Source: Micromonospora sp. AMSO31t (GTDB lineage Bacteria > Actinomycetota > Actinomycetes > Mycobacteriales > Micromonosporaceae). From it: 46,310 nt of DNA. The DNA lies in the NCBI RefSeq assembly GCF_008868175.1, contig NZ_WBKT01000031.1, positions 1 through 46,310 of the forward strand, written 5' to 3'. The notes beneath the pieces are model-generated. The model was given only the letters and a program-made list of their open reading frames with translations, was not told the origin of the DNA and ran no database searches. Made by a program: the position numbers and the translations under genes. The first letter of the stretch is position 1. Each line of letters begins with the position of its first letter. Shown here one piece after another: positions 7,706 through 15,292 of the stretch.

Positions 7706-8359
7706 TCAACCCTGTTGCACGGCCTCCGTCCGGGCGTCGACCTGCCGGTGCAGGTACTCCCGGATGAGCGCCTTCGCCTCGATCAGCACCCGCTCGTCGC
7801 CCTCGGTCTTCCGCCGGAACGCCAGCTTGATCAGCGAGTCGGCGGCCTCGACCGCGACCTCCAGGTGGAAGCGGAGGTCGGGCACGCCGGCCAGACCGAA
7901 CCGTTCCGTGAGCACACGGGCGAGCTGATCGGCGATCACCCCGTTGTTGTCCCGCTGCTCGTCGAGCAGGTGCAGGTCGACCACGTCGCCGAAGTGCAGG
8001 GTACGAAAGCCCGGGACCGTGCGGTGCATCGAGATGTACTCGTCGATGGCCGCGTCGACGCCGTCCCACCAGTGGGTCAGGTCGGCGGAGGAGAACCGCT
8101 CGTCGAGCCGCTGGAGATAGGACTCCATCGTGCGCAGCGTCAACGCCTGCACGATGGCCCGCTTGTCCGGAAAGAACTGGTAGACCGACCCGATCGCCAC
8201 CTCGGCACGCTCGGCGAGCAGGGTCGTGGTCAAACCCTCGTACCCCACCTCGTCGACGAGCTCGGCGCAGGCGTCCAGCATTCGCTGGACCCGCGCGACA
8301 CTTCGACCCTGCACCGGTACCCGACGCAGCGGCCCGGTCGTGGCGGCTGGTGTGGACAC
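7706..8359 (-). CDS. TetR family regulator
   Basis: The protein (217 aa) has an N-terminal TetR helix-turn-helix: RVQRMLDACAELVDEVGYEG, then LLAERAEVAIGSVYQFFPDK with the typical VYQFFPDK recognition end. The C-terminal ligand domain shows no recognised signature. I choose the GTG at 8359 because GAAGGGGGG stands nine to fifteen bases before it; the ATG at 8398 would add 13 residues and has no ribosome site. It is divergent from the lactone oxidase gene, and the intergenic region holds palindromes suited to a TetR dimer, so it probably represses that gene and itself (inference). Confidence 0.88.
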   Translation of the reverse strand: MSTPAATTGPLRRVPVQGRSVARVQRMLDACAELVDEVGYEGLTTTLLAERAEVAIGSVYQFFPDKRAIVQALTLRTMESYLQRLDERFSSADLTHWWDGVDAAIDEYISMHRTVPGFRTLHFGDVVDLHLLDEQRDNNGVIADQLARVLTERFGLAGVPDLRFHLEVAVEAADSLIKLAFRRKTEGDERVLIEAKALIREYLHRQVDARTEAVQQG

Positions 8360-8414
8360 TCGGCGCCACCCCCCTTCGACGGATGAACATATCTGCACGT
8401 CACGAGTCTGTGAC

Positions 8415-8488
8415 TACCGGTACAACGAGCCGGGCTCGATTGCGGTATTTACCAGGTACAACGTTCCTGATATGAAGTCAGTTCATAT
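8415..8488. promoter_or_regulatory. Palindromic operator cluster between tetR and oxidase
   Basis: The 147-base divergent region holds a perfect inverted repeat ATATGAA-N5-TTCATAT (8470-8488), a palindrome TACCGGTA (8415-8422), and two direct copies of GGTACAACG (8419-8427, 8455-8463). The ATATGAA palindrome ends 18 bases before the oxidase ATG and is the best TetR operator candidate. A GAGGAG ribosome site follows at 8496-8501. Confidence 0.6.
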
Positions 8489-8506
8489 TCACGTCGAGGA
8501 GCGTCC

Positions 8507-9814
8507 ATGGCCGGCACGGCAGCCACCTGGTCCAACTGGGCCGGCAACCAGCGCAGCACCGCCGCCCTGACGGTGCGCCCCCGCACCGTCGAGGAGGTCG
8601 CCAAGGCGGTGCGCCACGCCGCCGACACCGGCCGGACGATCCGGGCGGTGGGCAGCGGACACTCCTTCACCGGCACCGCCGTCGCCGACGGGCACCGGCT
8701 CGACCTCGCCGACCTGGACACCGGGGTCACCGTCGACACCGCTCGCCGCCTGGTCACCGTACCGGCCGGAATGACCCTGCACACCCTCAACGACCTGCTC
8801 GCCGCCCACGGCCTGGCACTGCCCAACCTCGGCGACATCGACGCGCAGACGATCGCCGGGGGACTCTCCACCGGCACCCACGGCACCGGCGCGAAACTCG
8901 GCTGCCTGTCCACCTTCGTCACCGCGCTGACCCTGGTCACCGGCACCGGCGAGGTGCTGCGCTGCTCCGCCGACGAGCACCGCGACGTGTTCGCCGCCGC
9001 CCGGGTCGGGCTCGGCGCCGTCGGAGTGCTGGTAGAGCTCACGCTGCGCTGCGTCGACGCCTTCGTGCTCCGCGCGCACGAGCGGCCGGCGGCGCTCGCC
9101 GCCGTGCTCGACGACCTGCCCGGCCTCGTCGAGCAGCACGACCACGCCGAGTTCTACTGGTTCCCCTACACCGACCGGGTGCAGGTCAAGACCAACGACC
9201 GGGTACCCGCCGACGACCGGCCGCTGCCCCGCTGGCGCGGCTGGCTGGACGACGAGTTCCTCTCCAACACCGTCTTCGCCGGGGCCTGCCGGCTGGGCCG
9301 CGCCGCGCCCGCGCTCGCCCCCGGCATCAGCGCGATCTCCGCCCGGGCGCTCACCGAACGCACCTACACCGGTCGCTCCGACCGGGTCTTCTGCACCCCG
9401 CGCCGGGTCCGCTTCGTGGAGATGGAGTACGGCCTCCCGCGCGCCGCCCTGCCCACCGCGCTGGCGGAACTGCAACGCATCGTGGACGGGCTGCCGTTCA
9501 AGGTGCTGTTCCCGGTCGAGGTGCGATTCACCGCGGCCGACGACATCTGGCTCTCCCACGGATACGGGCGGGACTCGGCGTACATCGCCATCCACCAGTA
9601 CGTGGGGATGCCGTACGAGCCGTACTTCCGGGCGTTCGAGAAGGTCGCCACGGAACTCGGCGGCCGCCCCCACTGGGGCAAGCTGCACTGGCGGGACGCG
9701 GAGTCCCTGGCGACCGCCTACCCGAAGTTCACCGACTTCCAGACAGTCCGCAAGCGCCTGGACCCGGACAACCGCTTCACGAACCCGTACCTGAACCAGG
9801 TCCTGGGCGCCTAG
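8507..9814 (+). CDS. FAD-linked D-arabinono-1,4-lactone oxidase family
   Basis: The 435-aa protein is a VAO-type flavoenzyme. The N-terminal FAD-binding domain shows RAVGSGHSFTGTA (about 46-58), GLALPNLGDIDAQTIAGG and STGTHGTG; the C-terminal ALO domain ends with HWGKLHW and DPDNRFTNPYL, signatures of L-gulono/D-arabinono-lactone oxidases. The histidine of GSGHSF is where related enzymes attach FAD covalently. These enzymes oxidise aldonolactones or polyols with oxygen; the substrate here is unknown and bacterial relatives include alditol oxidases. A GAGGAG site precedes the ATG. It has no signal peptide. It is probably controlled by the divergent TetR and linked to the aldolase at 6381. Confidence 0.88.
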   Translation: MAGTAATWSNWAGNQRSTAALTVRPRTVEEVAKAVRHAADTGRTIRAVGSGHSFTGTAVADGHRLDLADLDTGVTVDTARRLVTVPAGMTLHTLNDLLAAHGLALPNLGDIDAQTIAGGLSTGTHGTGAKLGCLSTFVTALTLVTGTGEVLRCSADEHRDVFAAARVGLGAVGVLVELTLRCVDAFVLRAHERPAALAAVLDDLPGLVEQHDHAEFYWFPYTDRVQVKTNDRVPADDRPLPRWRGWLDDEFLSNTVFAGACRLGRAAPALAPGISAISARALTERTYTGRSDRVFCTPRRVRFVEMEYGLPRAALPTALAELQRIVDGLPFKVLFPVEVRFTAADDIWLSHGYGRDSAYIAIHQYVGMPYEPYFRAFEKVATELGGRPHWGKLHWRDAESLATAYPKFTDFQTVRKRLDPDNRFTNPYLNQVLGA

Positions 9815-9864
9815 AGATCTTGGAGGGAAGTGGCCCGCATGAGGGCCCTTTCCTTCCAAGATCT
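9815..9864. terminator. Bidirectional terminator, long hairpin
   Basis: Two 22-base arms (9815-9836 and 9843-9864) starting AGATCTTGGA and ending TCCAAGATCT pair with three mismatches around a 6-base loop. It fills the gap between the convergent oxidase and DUF559 genes. Its GGGCCC-centred core recalls the interspersed palindrome at 32854. Confidence 0.75.
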
Positions 9865-9873
9865 CGCGAGCCG

Positions 9874-10827
9874 TCAGCCGCGCCAGCCAGCGGCTCGGAG
9901 GGCGGCGCGTAGTTGGCTGACGACCGTCTCGGGGTCTGCGCGCAGGGCCCACGAGGGGAACCGGAGGACCCGGTCACCCTCCACCCAGAGGTCGTTCTGC
10001 CGGCGCATGTCGGCCCAGGCGTGTGACGGGTCGAGATGCTGGCCACCGTCGACCTCGACGTGCACCCGCCACTCCTCGAAGTACGCATCCAGATACCGGC
10101 GCCGGCCGGCCGCGTCCCGCCGGACCTGCTGACGTGTGGGTTCCGGCAGTCCGGCCCCGCGAACCAGGCTCAACAGGTTCAGCTCGCCCAGCGAGTGCGC
10201 GCCGCCGGCGGCGTCCGTCGCGGTGCTCAGGATCAACCGGCGCCGGCGCAGGCGCGGCATCCGGTCGAGGACCTCGTTCAGATCGTCACCGCCCACCAGC
10301 CGCTGCTGGAACGCCGCCGCGACGATGGAACGGGCCTGCCCGTCGGTGGGGGCCCACTGGGCCGCGTCGACGACCGAGCGGGCTGCTGCCGTCCGGGGTG
10401 GCTGCCCCAGCGGCAGCACGTCCCAGTCCGGTAACTGGCTCGTCCGGTGCGCCCGGACGCCCGTGGGCAGCGGGGCACGGCGAACGGCCGCCGGAAGCAG
10501 CAGGTGCACGACACGATCGGGGAACCCGCGCAGCCCGCCCGCCTGGGCGGCGGTGAGTCCGCCGAGCAGCGCGGTGGGGCCGGCGGCCAACACAGCGATC
10601 CACCGGAGCTGAGCTCCCGCGATCGGACCGTTGTGCGCCACGAGGACCGCCCGGTGCACCTGGCGCCAGCGACCGGTCGCCACCCGGTGCCGGATCGCCT
10701 TGCGGGTCAGGTGCTCCCGCGCCTGTCCCAGGCTGATCACGTCGTCCTGCCGGAAGAGCAACCAGGTCAACTCGTCCGCGTCATCTCTCGGCACCGCCCG
10801 CCGCAGCACCGCCCAGGAAGTCCCCAC
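9874..10827 (-). CDS. AbiEi-like N-terminus plus DUF559 nuclease-like domain
   Basis: The 317-aa protein has an N-terminal part (LLFRQDDVISLGQAREHLTRKAIRHRVATGRWRQVHRAV) like the winged-helix of AbiEi-type antitoxins, and a C-terminal DUF559/Vsr-like domain with D247 and EVDGGQH (258-264), an arrangement of the restriction-endonuclease fold. Such proteins are frequent in actinobacteria, often many per genome, with no proven role; DNA repair or anti-phage functions are guesses. Its cognate toxin AbiEii is not present. Start codon is GTG at 10827; a later GTG (VLRRAVPRD) is possible. It lies 62 bases before the topA stop and ends at a shared terminator. Confidence 0.82.
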   Translation of the reverse strand: MGTSWAVLRRAVPRDDADELTWLLFRQDDVISLGQAREHLTRKAIRHRVATGRWRQVHRAVLVAHNGPIAGAQLRWIAVLAAGPTALLGGLTAAQAGGLRGFPDRVVHLLLPAAVRRAPLPTGVRAHRTSQLPDWDVLPLGQPPRTAAARSVVDAAQWAPTDGQARSIVAAAFQQRLVGGDDLNEVLDRMPRLRRRRLILSTATDAAGGAHSLGELNLLSLVRGAGLPEPTRQQVRRDAAGRRRYLDAYFEEWRVHVEVDGGQHLDPSHAWADMRRQNDLWVEGDRVLRFPSWALRADPETVVSQLRAALRAAGWRG

Positions 10828-10889
10828 CCACCGACCCTGCCTCAGCGCGCCGCCCTGCGGCGCCCCCTGTGGACAGAGAAAAGATCGAC

Positions 10890-13718
10890 CTACTCCGGGG
10901 AGGTGGTGGCCTTTTTTGGGGCTGCCTTTTTGGCCGGGGTTTTCTTGGCCGCCGTCGTTTTGGCGGTGGTCGTCTTCTTGGTGGCCGTGGACTTTGCCGC
11001 GGCGGCGGTCTTCTTGGCTGCCGTCTTCTTGGCCGGGGCGGCCTTCTTCGCCGCCTTCTTCTTCGGCGCCGGGCCCTTCGCCCGCTTCTCGGCGAGCATC
11101 TCGGAGGCCTCCTCGAGGGTCAGCGCCTCCGGGGTCTGCGCACGCCGCAGCGAGGCGTTGGTCTCCCCGTCCGTGACGTACGGGCCGAACCGGCCGTCCT
11201 TGATGACCAGCGGCTTCTCGGTGGCCGGGTCGTTGCCCATCTCCCGCAGCGGCGGCGCGGCGGCCCGGCGCTGCCGGGTCTTCGGGGCGGCCAGCAGGGC
11301 GAGCGCCTCGTCCAGCGTGACGGTGAACATCTTGTCTTCCGAGTCCAGCGAGCGGAACTCGTCACCACGCTTGACGTACGGGCCGTAGCGGCCGTTGTTG
11401 GCGACCACCTCGTTGCCCTCGGGGTCGGCGCCGATCAGGCGGGGCAGGCTGAGCAGCTGCAACGCCTGCTCGAGGGTGAGGCTGTCCGGCGACTGCGAGC
11501 GCAGCAGCGACGACTTCCGCTCGCCGCTGGCCACGTAGGGGCCGAACCGGCCGGACTTGAGCAGGATCGGCTCGCCGGTGGCCGGGTCGTCGCCGAGCTT
11601 GCGCTCGCCCCCGCCGCCGAGGAACAGCTCGTGCACCTTCTCCGGGGTCAGCTCGTCGGGCGCCAGGCCCTCGGGGATCGGCGCCCGGTCGCCCTGGCCG
11701 CCGCCGCCCTCCTCGCCCTCCGCGGGCGGCGTGGGCTGCTCGCCCGGCAGGGCCCGCTGGAGGTACGGCCCGTAGCGGCCGACCCGGACGACGACCTCGC
11801 GCCCGTCGTCCTCGGTGAACAGCGGGATCGAGTTGACGCTGCGCGCGTCGATGTCGCTGAGGTTCTCGGTGACCAGCTTCTTGAGCCCGCCCGCGTGGGC
11901 GATCGCTTGGTCGCCGGTGCCGTTGGCGCTGCCGAAGTAGAAGGAGGTGAGGAAGTCGACGGCCGCGTGGTCGCCGCCGGCGATCTCGTCCAGCTCGTTC
12001 TCCATGCTGGCCGTGAAGTCGTAGTCGATGAGGCGCGGGTAGTGCCGCTCCAGCAGCCCGATCACCGCGAACGCCAGGAACGACGGGATCATGGCCTGGC
12101 CGCGCTTGAAGACGTACCCGCGGTCCTGGATCGTCTGCATGATCGACGCGTAGGTCGACGGCCGGCCGATGCCCAGCTCCTCCAGGGCCTTGACCAGCGA
12201 CGCCTCGGTGTAGCGGGCGGGCGGCTGGGTGTGGTGGCCCTGGGGGGCCAGCTCGTCGGCGGTGAGCGGCTGGTCCTTGGTCAGGGTGGGCAGCCGCCGC
12301 TCGGCGTCCTCGGCCTCGGCGTTCTCGTCGTCGCTCGACTCGACGTAGGCGCGCAGGAAGCCCGGGTCGGTGATGGTCTTGCCGGTCGCGCCGAAGTCGG
12401 CCTCCTCGCCGGCGGAGGAGAGCGCCCGGATGCGCACCGACACGCTGGAGCCGACCGCGTCGGTCATCTGCGAGGCGATGGTGCGCCGCCAGATCAGCTC
12501 GTAGAGCTTGAACTCCTCGGCGGACAGCTCCTTGGCCACCTCGCCCGGGGTGCGGAAGTTGTCCCCCGCCGGGCGGATCGCCTCGTGCGCCTCCTGCGCG
12601 TTCTTCACCTTGCCGGTGTAGCGGCGCGGCTCCGGCGGCACGCTGCGCTCGCCGTAGAGCTCGGCGATCTGCCGGCGGGCCGCCGCGATGGCGGTCTCCG
12701 ACAGGTTCACCGAGTCGGTACGCATGTAGGTGATGTAGCCGTTCTCGTAGAGCCGCTGCGCGGTGCGCATCGTCTGCTGGGACGAGAGCCGCAGCTTGCG
12801 GGCCGCCTCCTGCTGGAGGGTGGAGGTGATGAACGGCGCGTACGGGCGGCGGCGGTAGGGCTTCTCCTCGACCCGGGTGACGGTGAACGGTCGCCCGTCC
12901 AGCCGCGCGGCCAGCCCCCGGGCGCCGCTCTCGTCCAGGTGCACCACGCCGGCGCCGGCCCGGACCCGGCCGGTGGTGGGCTCGAAGTCCTTGCCGGTGG
13001 CGATCCGGTCGCCGCCCAGCGCGATCAGGGTGGCGTTGAAGGTGCGCGGCCCCTCGCCGGGGTTCGCCACGGCCAGGGTGGCCAGGATGTCCCAGTACTC
13101 GGCGGTGCGGAACGCCATCCGCTGCCGCTCCCGCTCGACCACGATGCGGGTCGCCACGGACTGCACCCGGCCGGCGGAGAGGCCGCTGCGGACCTTGCGC
13201 CAGAGCACCGGGGAGACCTCGTAGCCGTAGAGCCGGTCGAGGATGCGCCGGGCCTCCTGGGCGTCGACCAGGTCCCGGTCGATCTCCCGGGGGTTGGCGA
13301 CGGCGGCCTGGATGGCCGGCTTGGTGATCTCGTGGAAGACCATCCGCTTGACCGGCACCTTGGGCTTCAACGTCTCCACGAGGTGCCAGGCGATCGCCTC
13401 GCCCTCGCGGTCCTCGTCCGTCGCGAGGAAGATCTCGTCGACTTCCTTGGCCAGCGACTTCAGCTTGGTGATCTGCTTCTTCCGGTCGGCCGAGACCACG
13501 TAGAGCGCGGCGAAGCCGTTGTCGACGTCGACGCCGAGCCGGGCCCAGGGCTTGTCCTCGTAGGCGGCCGGGATCTCGGCGGCGTTGCGGGGCAGGTCCC
13601 GGACGTGGCCGAAGCTGGCCTCCACGACATACCCCGGGCCGAGGTAGCCCGAGATCGTCTTGGCCTTCGCCGGTGACTCGACGATGACCAGACGGGTGGT
13701 TCCAGCGTTGCTCGGCAC
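10890..13718 (-). CDS. topA: DNA topoisomerase I with histone-like tail
   Basis: The 942-aa type IA topoisomerase relaxes negative supercoils. The TOPRIM domain has VIVESPAKAKTI (E14) and TDEDREGE (D101, D103, E105); the catalytic tyrosine is Y331 in ITYMRTDS. The C-terminal part contains repeated GRFGPYV-type modules found in actinobacterial enzymes instead of zinc fingers. The last 60 or so residues are a Lys/Ala-rich repetitive tail (KKAAP, KKTAA) like histone H1, which in mycobacteria improves DNA binding. The GTG at 13718 is chosen for its GGGGAGAG site and because the protein then begins just before TTRLVIVESPAKA; the reading frame stays open to 14009 without protein-like sequence. Confidence 0.96.
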   Translation of the reverse strand: MPSNAGTTRLVIVESPAKAKTISGYLGPGYVVEASFGHVRDLPRNAAEIPAAYEDKPWARLGVDVDNGFAALYVVSADRKKQITKLKSLAKEVDEIFLATDEDREGEAIAWHLVETLKPKVPVKRMVFHEITKPAIQAAVANPREIDRDLVDAQEARRILDRLYGYEVSPVLWRKVRSGLSAGRVQSVATRIVVERERQRMAFRTAEYWDILATLAVANPGEGPRTFNATLIALGGDRIATGKDFEPTTGRVRAGAGVVHLDESGARGLAARLDGRPFTVTRVEEKPYRRRPYAPFITSTLQQEAARKLRLSSQQTMRTAQRLYENGYITYMRTDSVNLSETAIAAARRQIAELYGERSVPPEPRRYTGKVKNAQEAHEAIRPAGDNFRTPGEVAKELSAEEFKLYELIWRRTIASQMTDAVGSSVSVRIRALSSAGEEADFGATGKTITDPGFLRAYVESSDDENAEAEDAERRLPTLTKDQPLTADELAPQGHHTQPPARYTEASLVKALEELGIGRPSTYASIMQTIQDRGYVFKRGQAMIPSFLAFAVIGLLERHYPRLIDYDFTASMENELDEIAGGDHAAVDFLTSFYFGSANGTGDQAIAHAGGLKKLVTENLSDIDARSVNSIPLFTEDDGREVVVRVGRYGPYLQRALPGEQPTPPAEGEEGGGGQGDRAPIPEGLAPDELTPEKVHELFLGGGGERKLGDDPATGEPILLKSGRFGPYVASGERKSSLLRSQSPDSLTLEQALQLLSLPRLIGADPEGNEVVANNGRYGPYVKRGDEFRSLDSEDKMFTVTLDEALALLAAPKTRQRRAAAPPLREMGNDPATEKPLVIKDGRFGPYVTDGETNASLRRAQTPEALTLEEASEMLAEKRAKGPAPKKKAAKKAAPAKKTAAKKTAAAAKSTATKKTTTAKTTAAKKTPAKKAAPKKATTSPE

Positions 13719-14031
13719 GTCTCTCCCCGACCTCACTCCTACGCAATGCCCGCTTCGGGGCGTGTTGCACCCTGCCGGACCACCGGCGGTCCGGATGTCC
13801 AACGTAACGCGCCGTCCGCGTTCCGGGTTTCGTGGGCGGCAAATGATCAGGTGGCGTCGACCATCGGCCGGCACCCCGCCGGACGGCGCCACCGTACACC
13901 GTGGGTAGGGCGCCGAGCGGGTCACTGTGACGATCGCGCACCCATGGCGGAGGAGACATCGGTCGTTTTCCTGGGCAAACCTCCGCAGGGGGTGTCCGGG
14001 ATCGGACACGCGGCGGGCTTGCGCCGGAGAA
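13719..14031. other. Intergenic region upstream of topA
   Basis: These 313 bases hold no gene I can support. They contain the topA leader with a hairpin CCGGACC-N6-GGTCCGG at 13775-13794 and an inverted element around TGTCCGGGATCGGACA near 13993, which could be the terminator of the minus-strand gene ending at 14032. A supercoiling-sensitive topA promoter is expected here, but I could not place its -10 and -35 with confidence. Confidence 0.4.
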
Positions 14032-14643
14032 TCAGCCGTGCGTGGCCGGCCACTCGGCCGCCGGTACGGTCCGCGGCCGGTCCCCCACCAGCTCCGCGAG
14101 CCGGTTCACCCGCCGTCGACCGGTGATCCGGTACGCCGGCCCGCCCTCGTCCGCCTCCACGAACGCGGCGGGCAGCCCCACCGCGGCCAGCGCGGCGCGC
14201 ACCGGCGGCCAGCACTCCTCGTCGGCCGGGCCGAGCCGGAGCCGGAACCCGGCCGGGTCGGCCGCCCCGGCGGCGGCGAGCCAGAGCCGCAGCCGCCGCC
14301 CGTTGAGGTGGAACGCCGCCGGGGGTCGCTTCACCGTGCCGCGCAGCCAGGCCAGCGCGAGGGGGGACAGGGTCGTGGCGTACGCGGTGCGCACGAGGTG
14401 CTGCCCGTCCCCGGTCGGCTCCCAGCTCGCCGGGATCCCCCGGGCGCCCAGCTCGGCCACCAGCACGTGCACCCGCCAGGCGGCGTCCACCACCACGGAG
14501 ACCCGGGCCGTCCCGCCCATCCGGACCACCTCACCGGGCCCGGCGAGCAGGCCGGCGAGGTCCGCCAGCGACGGGTCGACCGCCTCGGTGGAGAACAGCG
14601 AGGGCTGGCGGGCCGGTTTCGGGGTGGGAGGGGTCAGCGACAC
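14032..14643 (-). CDS. Conserved hypothetical protein downstream of lipoprotein
   Basis: The 203-aa protein is soluble, without signal peptide or membrane segment. It opens with a Pro-rich stretch (TPPTPKPARQPSLFSTEA), followed by VVRMGGTARVSVVVDAAWRVHVLVAELGARG and later HLNGRRLRLWLAAAG. I do not recognise the family. It occupies the same place beside topA as the hypothetical gene Rv3647c of M. tuberculosis (positional guess only). The GTG at 14643 overlaps the end of the lipoprotein gene by ten bases, so the two are co-translated. A weak GAGGTCC stands before it. Confidence 0.72.
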   Translation of the reverse strand: MSLTPPTPKPARQPSLFSTEAVDPSLADLAGLLAGPGEVVRMGGTARVSVVVDAAWRVHVLVAELGARGIPASWEPTGDGQHLVRTAYATTLSPLALAWLRGTVKRPPAAFHLNGRRLRLWLAAAGAADPAGFRLRLGPADEECWPPVRAALAAVGLPAAFVEADEGGPAYRITGRRRVNRLAELVGDRPRTVPAAEWPATHG

Positions 14644-15173
14644 TCCGGGACCTCGTCGAAGGCCTCTTTCAGCTCGGGTGAGTTGAGCCTGCTGGTGTCC
14701 AGCGCGCTTGCGTCGTACTCCTTGTTGAGCGTGTCCACGGCGGCCCGCACGCCGTCGTAGAACGGGCCGGCCTGTGCGGTGTCCAGCCGGTCGATGGTGT
14801 CCCGGGCCCGCCCGTACGCGTCGCGCACCTTGCTGAGCGAGGCGCGGAACCCGGCGGAGATCTCGTCGCCGTGGTCGGTCTCTGGCACGCCCGCCTCCTC
14901 GACCTTGCGCCGGGCGGTCTCGCTGGCCTCCTCGGCCCCGGCGAAGAGCCGGACCAGGTTCTCCTTGGCCTGCGCCGGGGTGGTCCGCGCGGTCATCTGC
15001 TGCTGGGTGCTGCTGGTCAGCTTGTTGATCTCGGCGCGCCACGGGCTGAGCGCCTGGCAGACCGACGCGGCCCAGGCCTGCGGGCTGGGTCCGCCGCAGC
15101 CCGAGACGACGAGGACCAGCGTGGCCAGGACCACCGTGAGCTTTCCGGCGGTTGCCGCCCGGCGCGTACGCAT
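14634..15173 (-). CDS. Putative lipoprotein
   Basis: The 179-aa protein has a lipoprotein signal peptide: basic MRTRRAATAGK, hydrophobic LTVVLATLVLVV and lipobox VSGC with the lipidated Cys at residue 26. The mature part is helical and charged, with two further cysteines (VCQALSPW and the C-terminal ECR) that could form a disulfide. The family is not recognised; its pattern resembles other small actinobacterial surface lipoproteins. I start at the ATG at 15173, since TACGCT lies seven bases upstream as a leaderless -10; the GTG at 15209 would place 12 extra residues before the basic region. Confidence 0.8.
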   Translation of the reverse strand: MRTRRAATAGKLTVVLATLVLVVSGCGGPSPQAWAASVCQALSPWRAEINKLTSSTQQQMTARTTPAQAKENLVRLFAGAEEASETARRKVEEAGVPETDHGDEISAGFRASLSKVRDAYGRARDTIDRLDTAQAGPFYDGVRAAVDTLNKEYDASALDTSRLNSPELKEAFDEVPECR

Positions 15174-15180
15174 GCGAAGC

Positions 15181-15186
15181 AGCGTA
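15181..15186 (-). promoter_or_regulatory. Leaderless-type -10 (TACGCT)
   Basis: On the minus strand TACGCT ends seven bases before the lipoprotein ATG, and no ribosome site is present, fitting a leaderless transcript. Confidence 0.45.
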
Positions 15187-15244
15187 CGACCTTGCGGTGG
15201 AAGTGCCACCGGTCAGGTTTCGTGCACGGGACCGCCGGACGGCA

Positions 15245-15278
15245 CGGTTCCCGGCCGGCCGGGGCCGACCGGGAACCG
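15245..15278 (-). terminator. Terminator after hppA
   Basis: CGGTTCCCGG (15245-15254) and CCGGGAACCG (15269-15278) form a perfect 10-bp stem with a 14-base GC-rich loop, 15 bases after the hppA stop on the minus strand. Confidence 0.65.
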
Positions 15279-15292
15279 CCGCGTCGTCCGGG

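Noticed and set aside
10869..13676. 935-aa plus-strand reading frame opposite topA
   Set aside because: It is antisense to all topoisomerase motifs, has no ribosome site and only Gly/Arg/Leu-rich composition.
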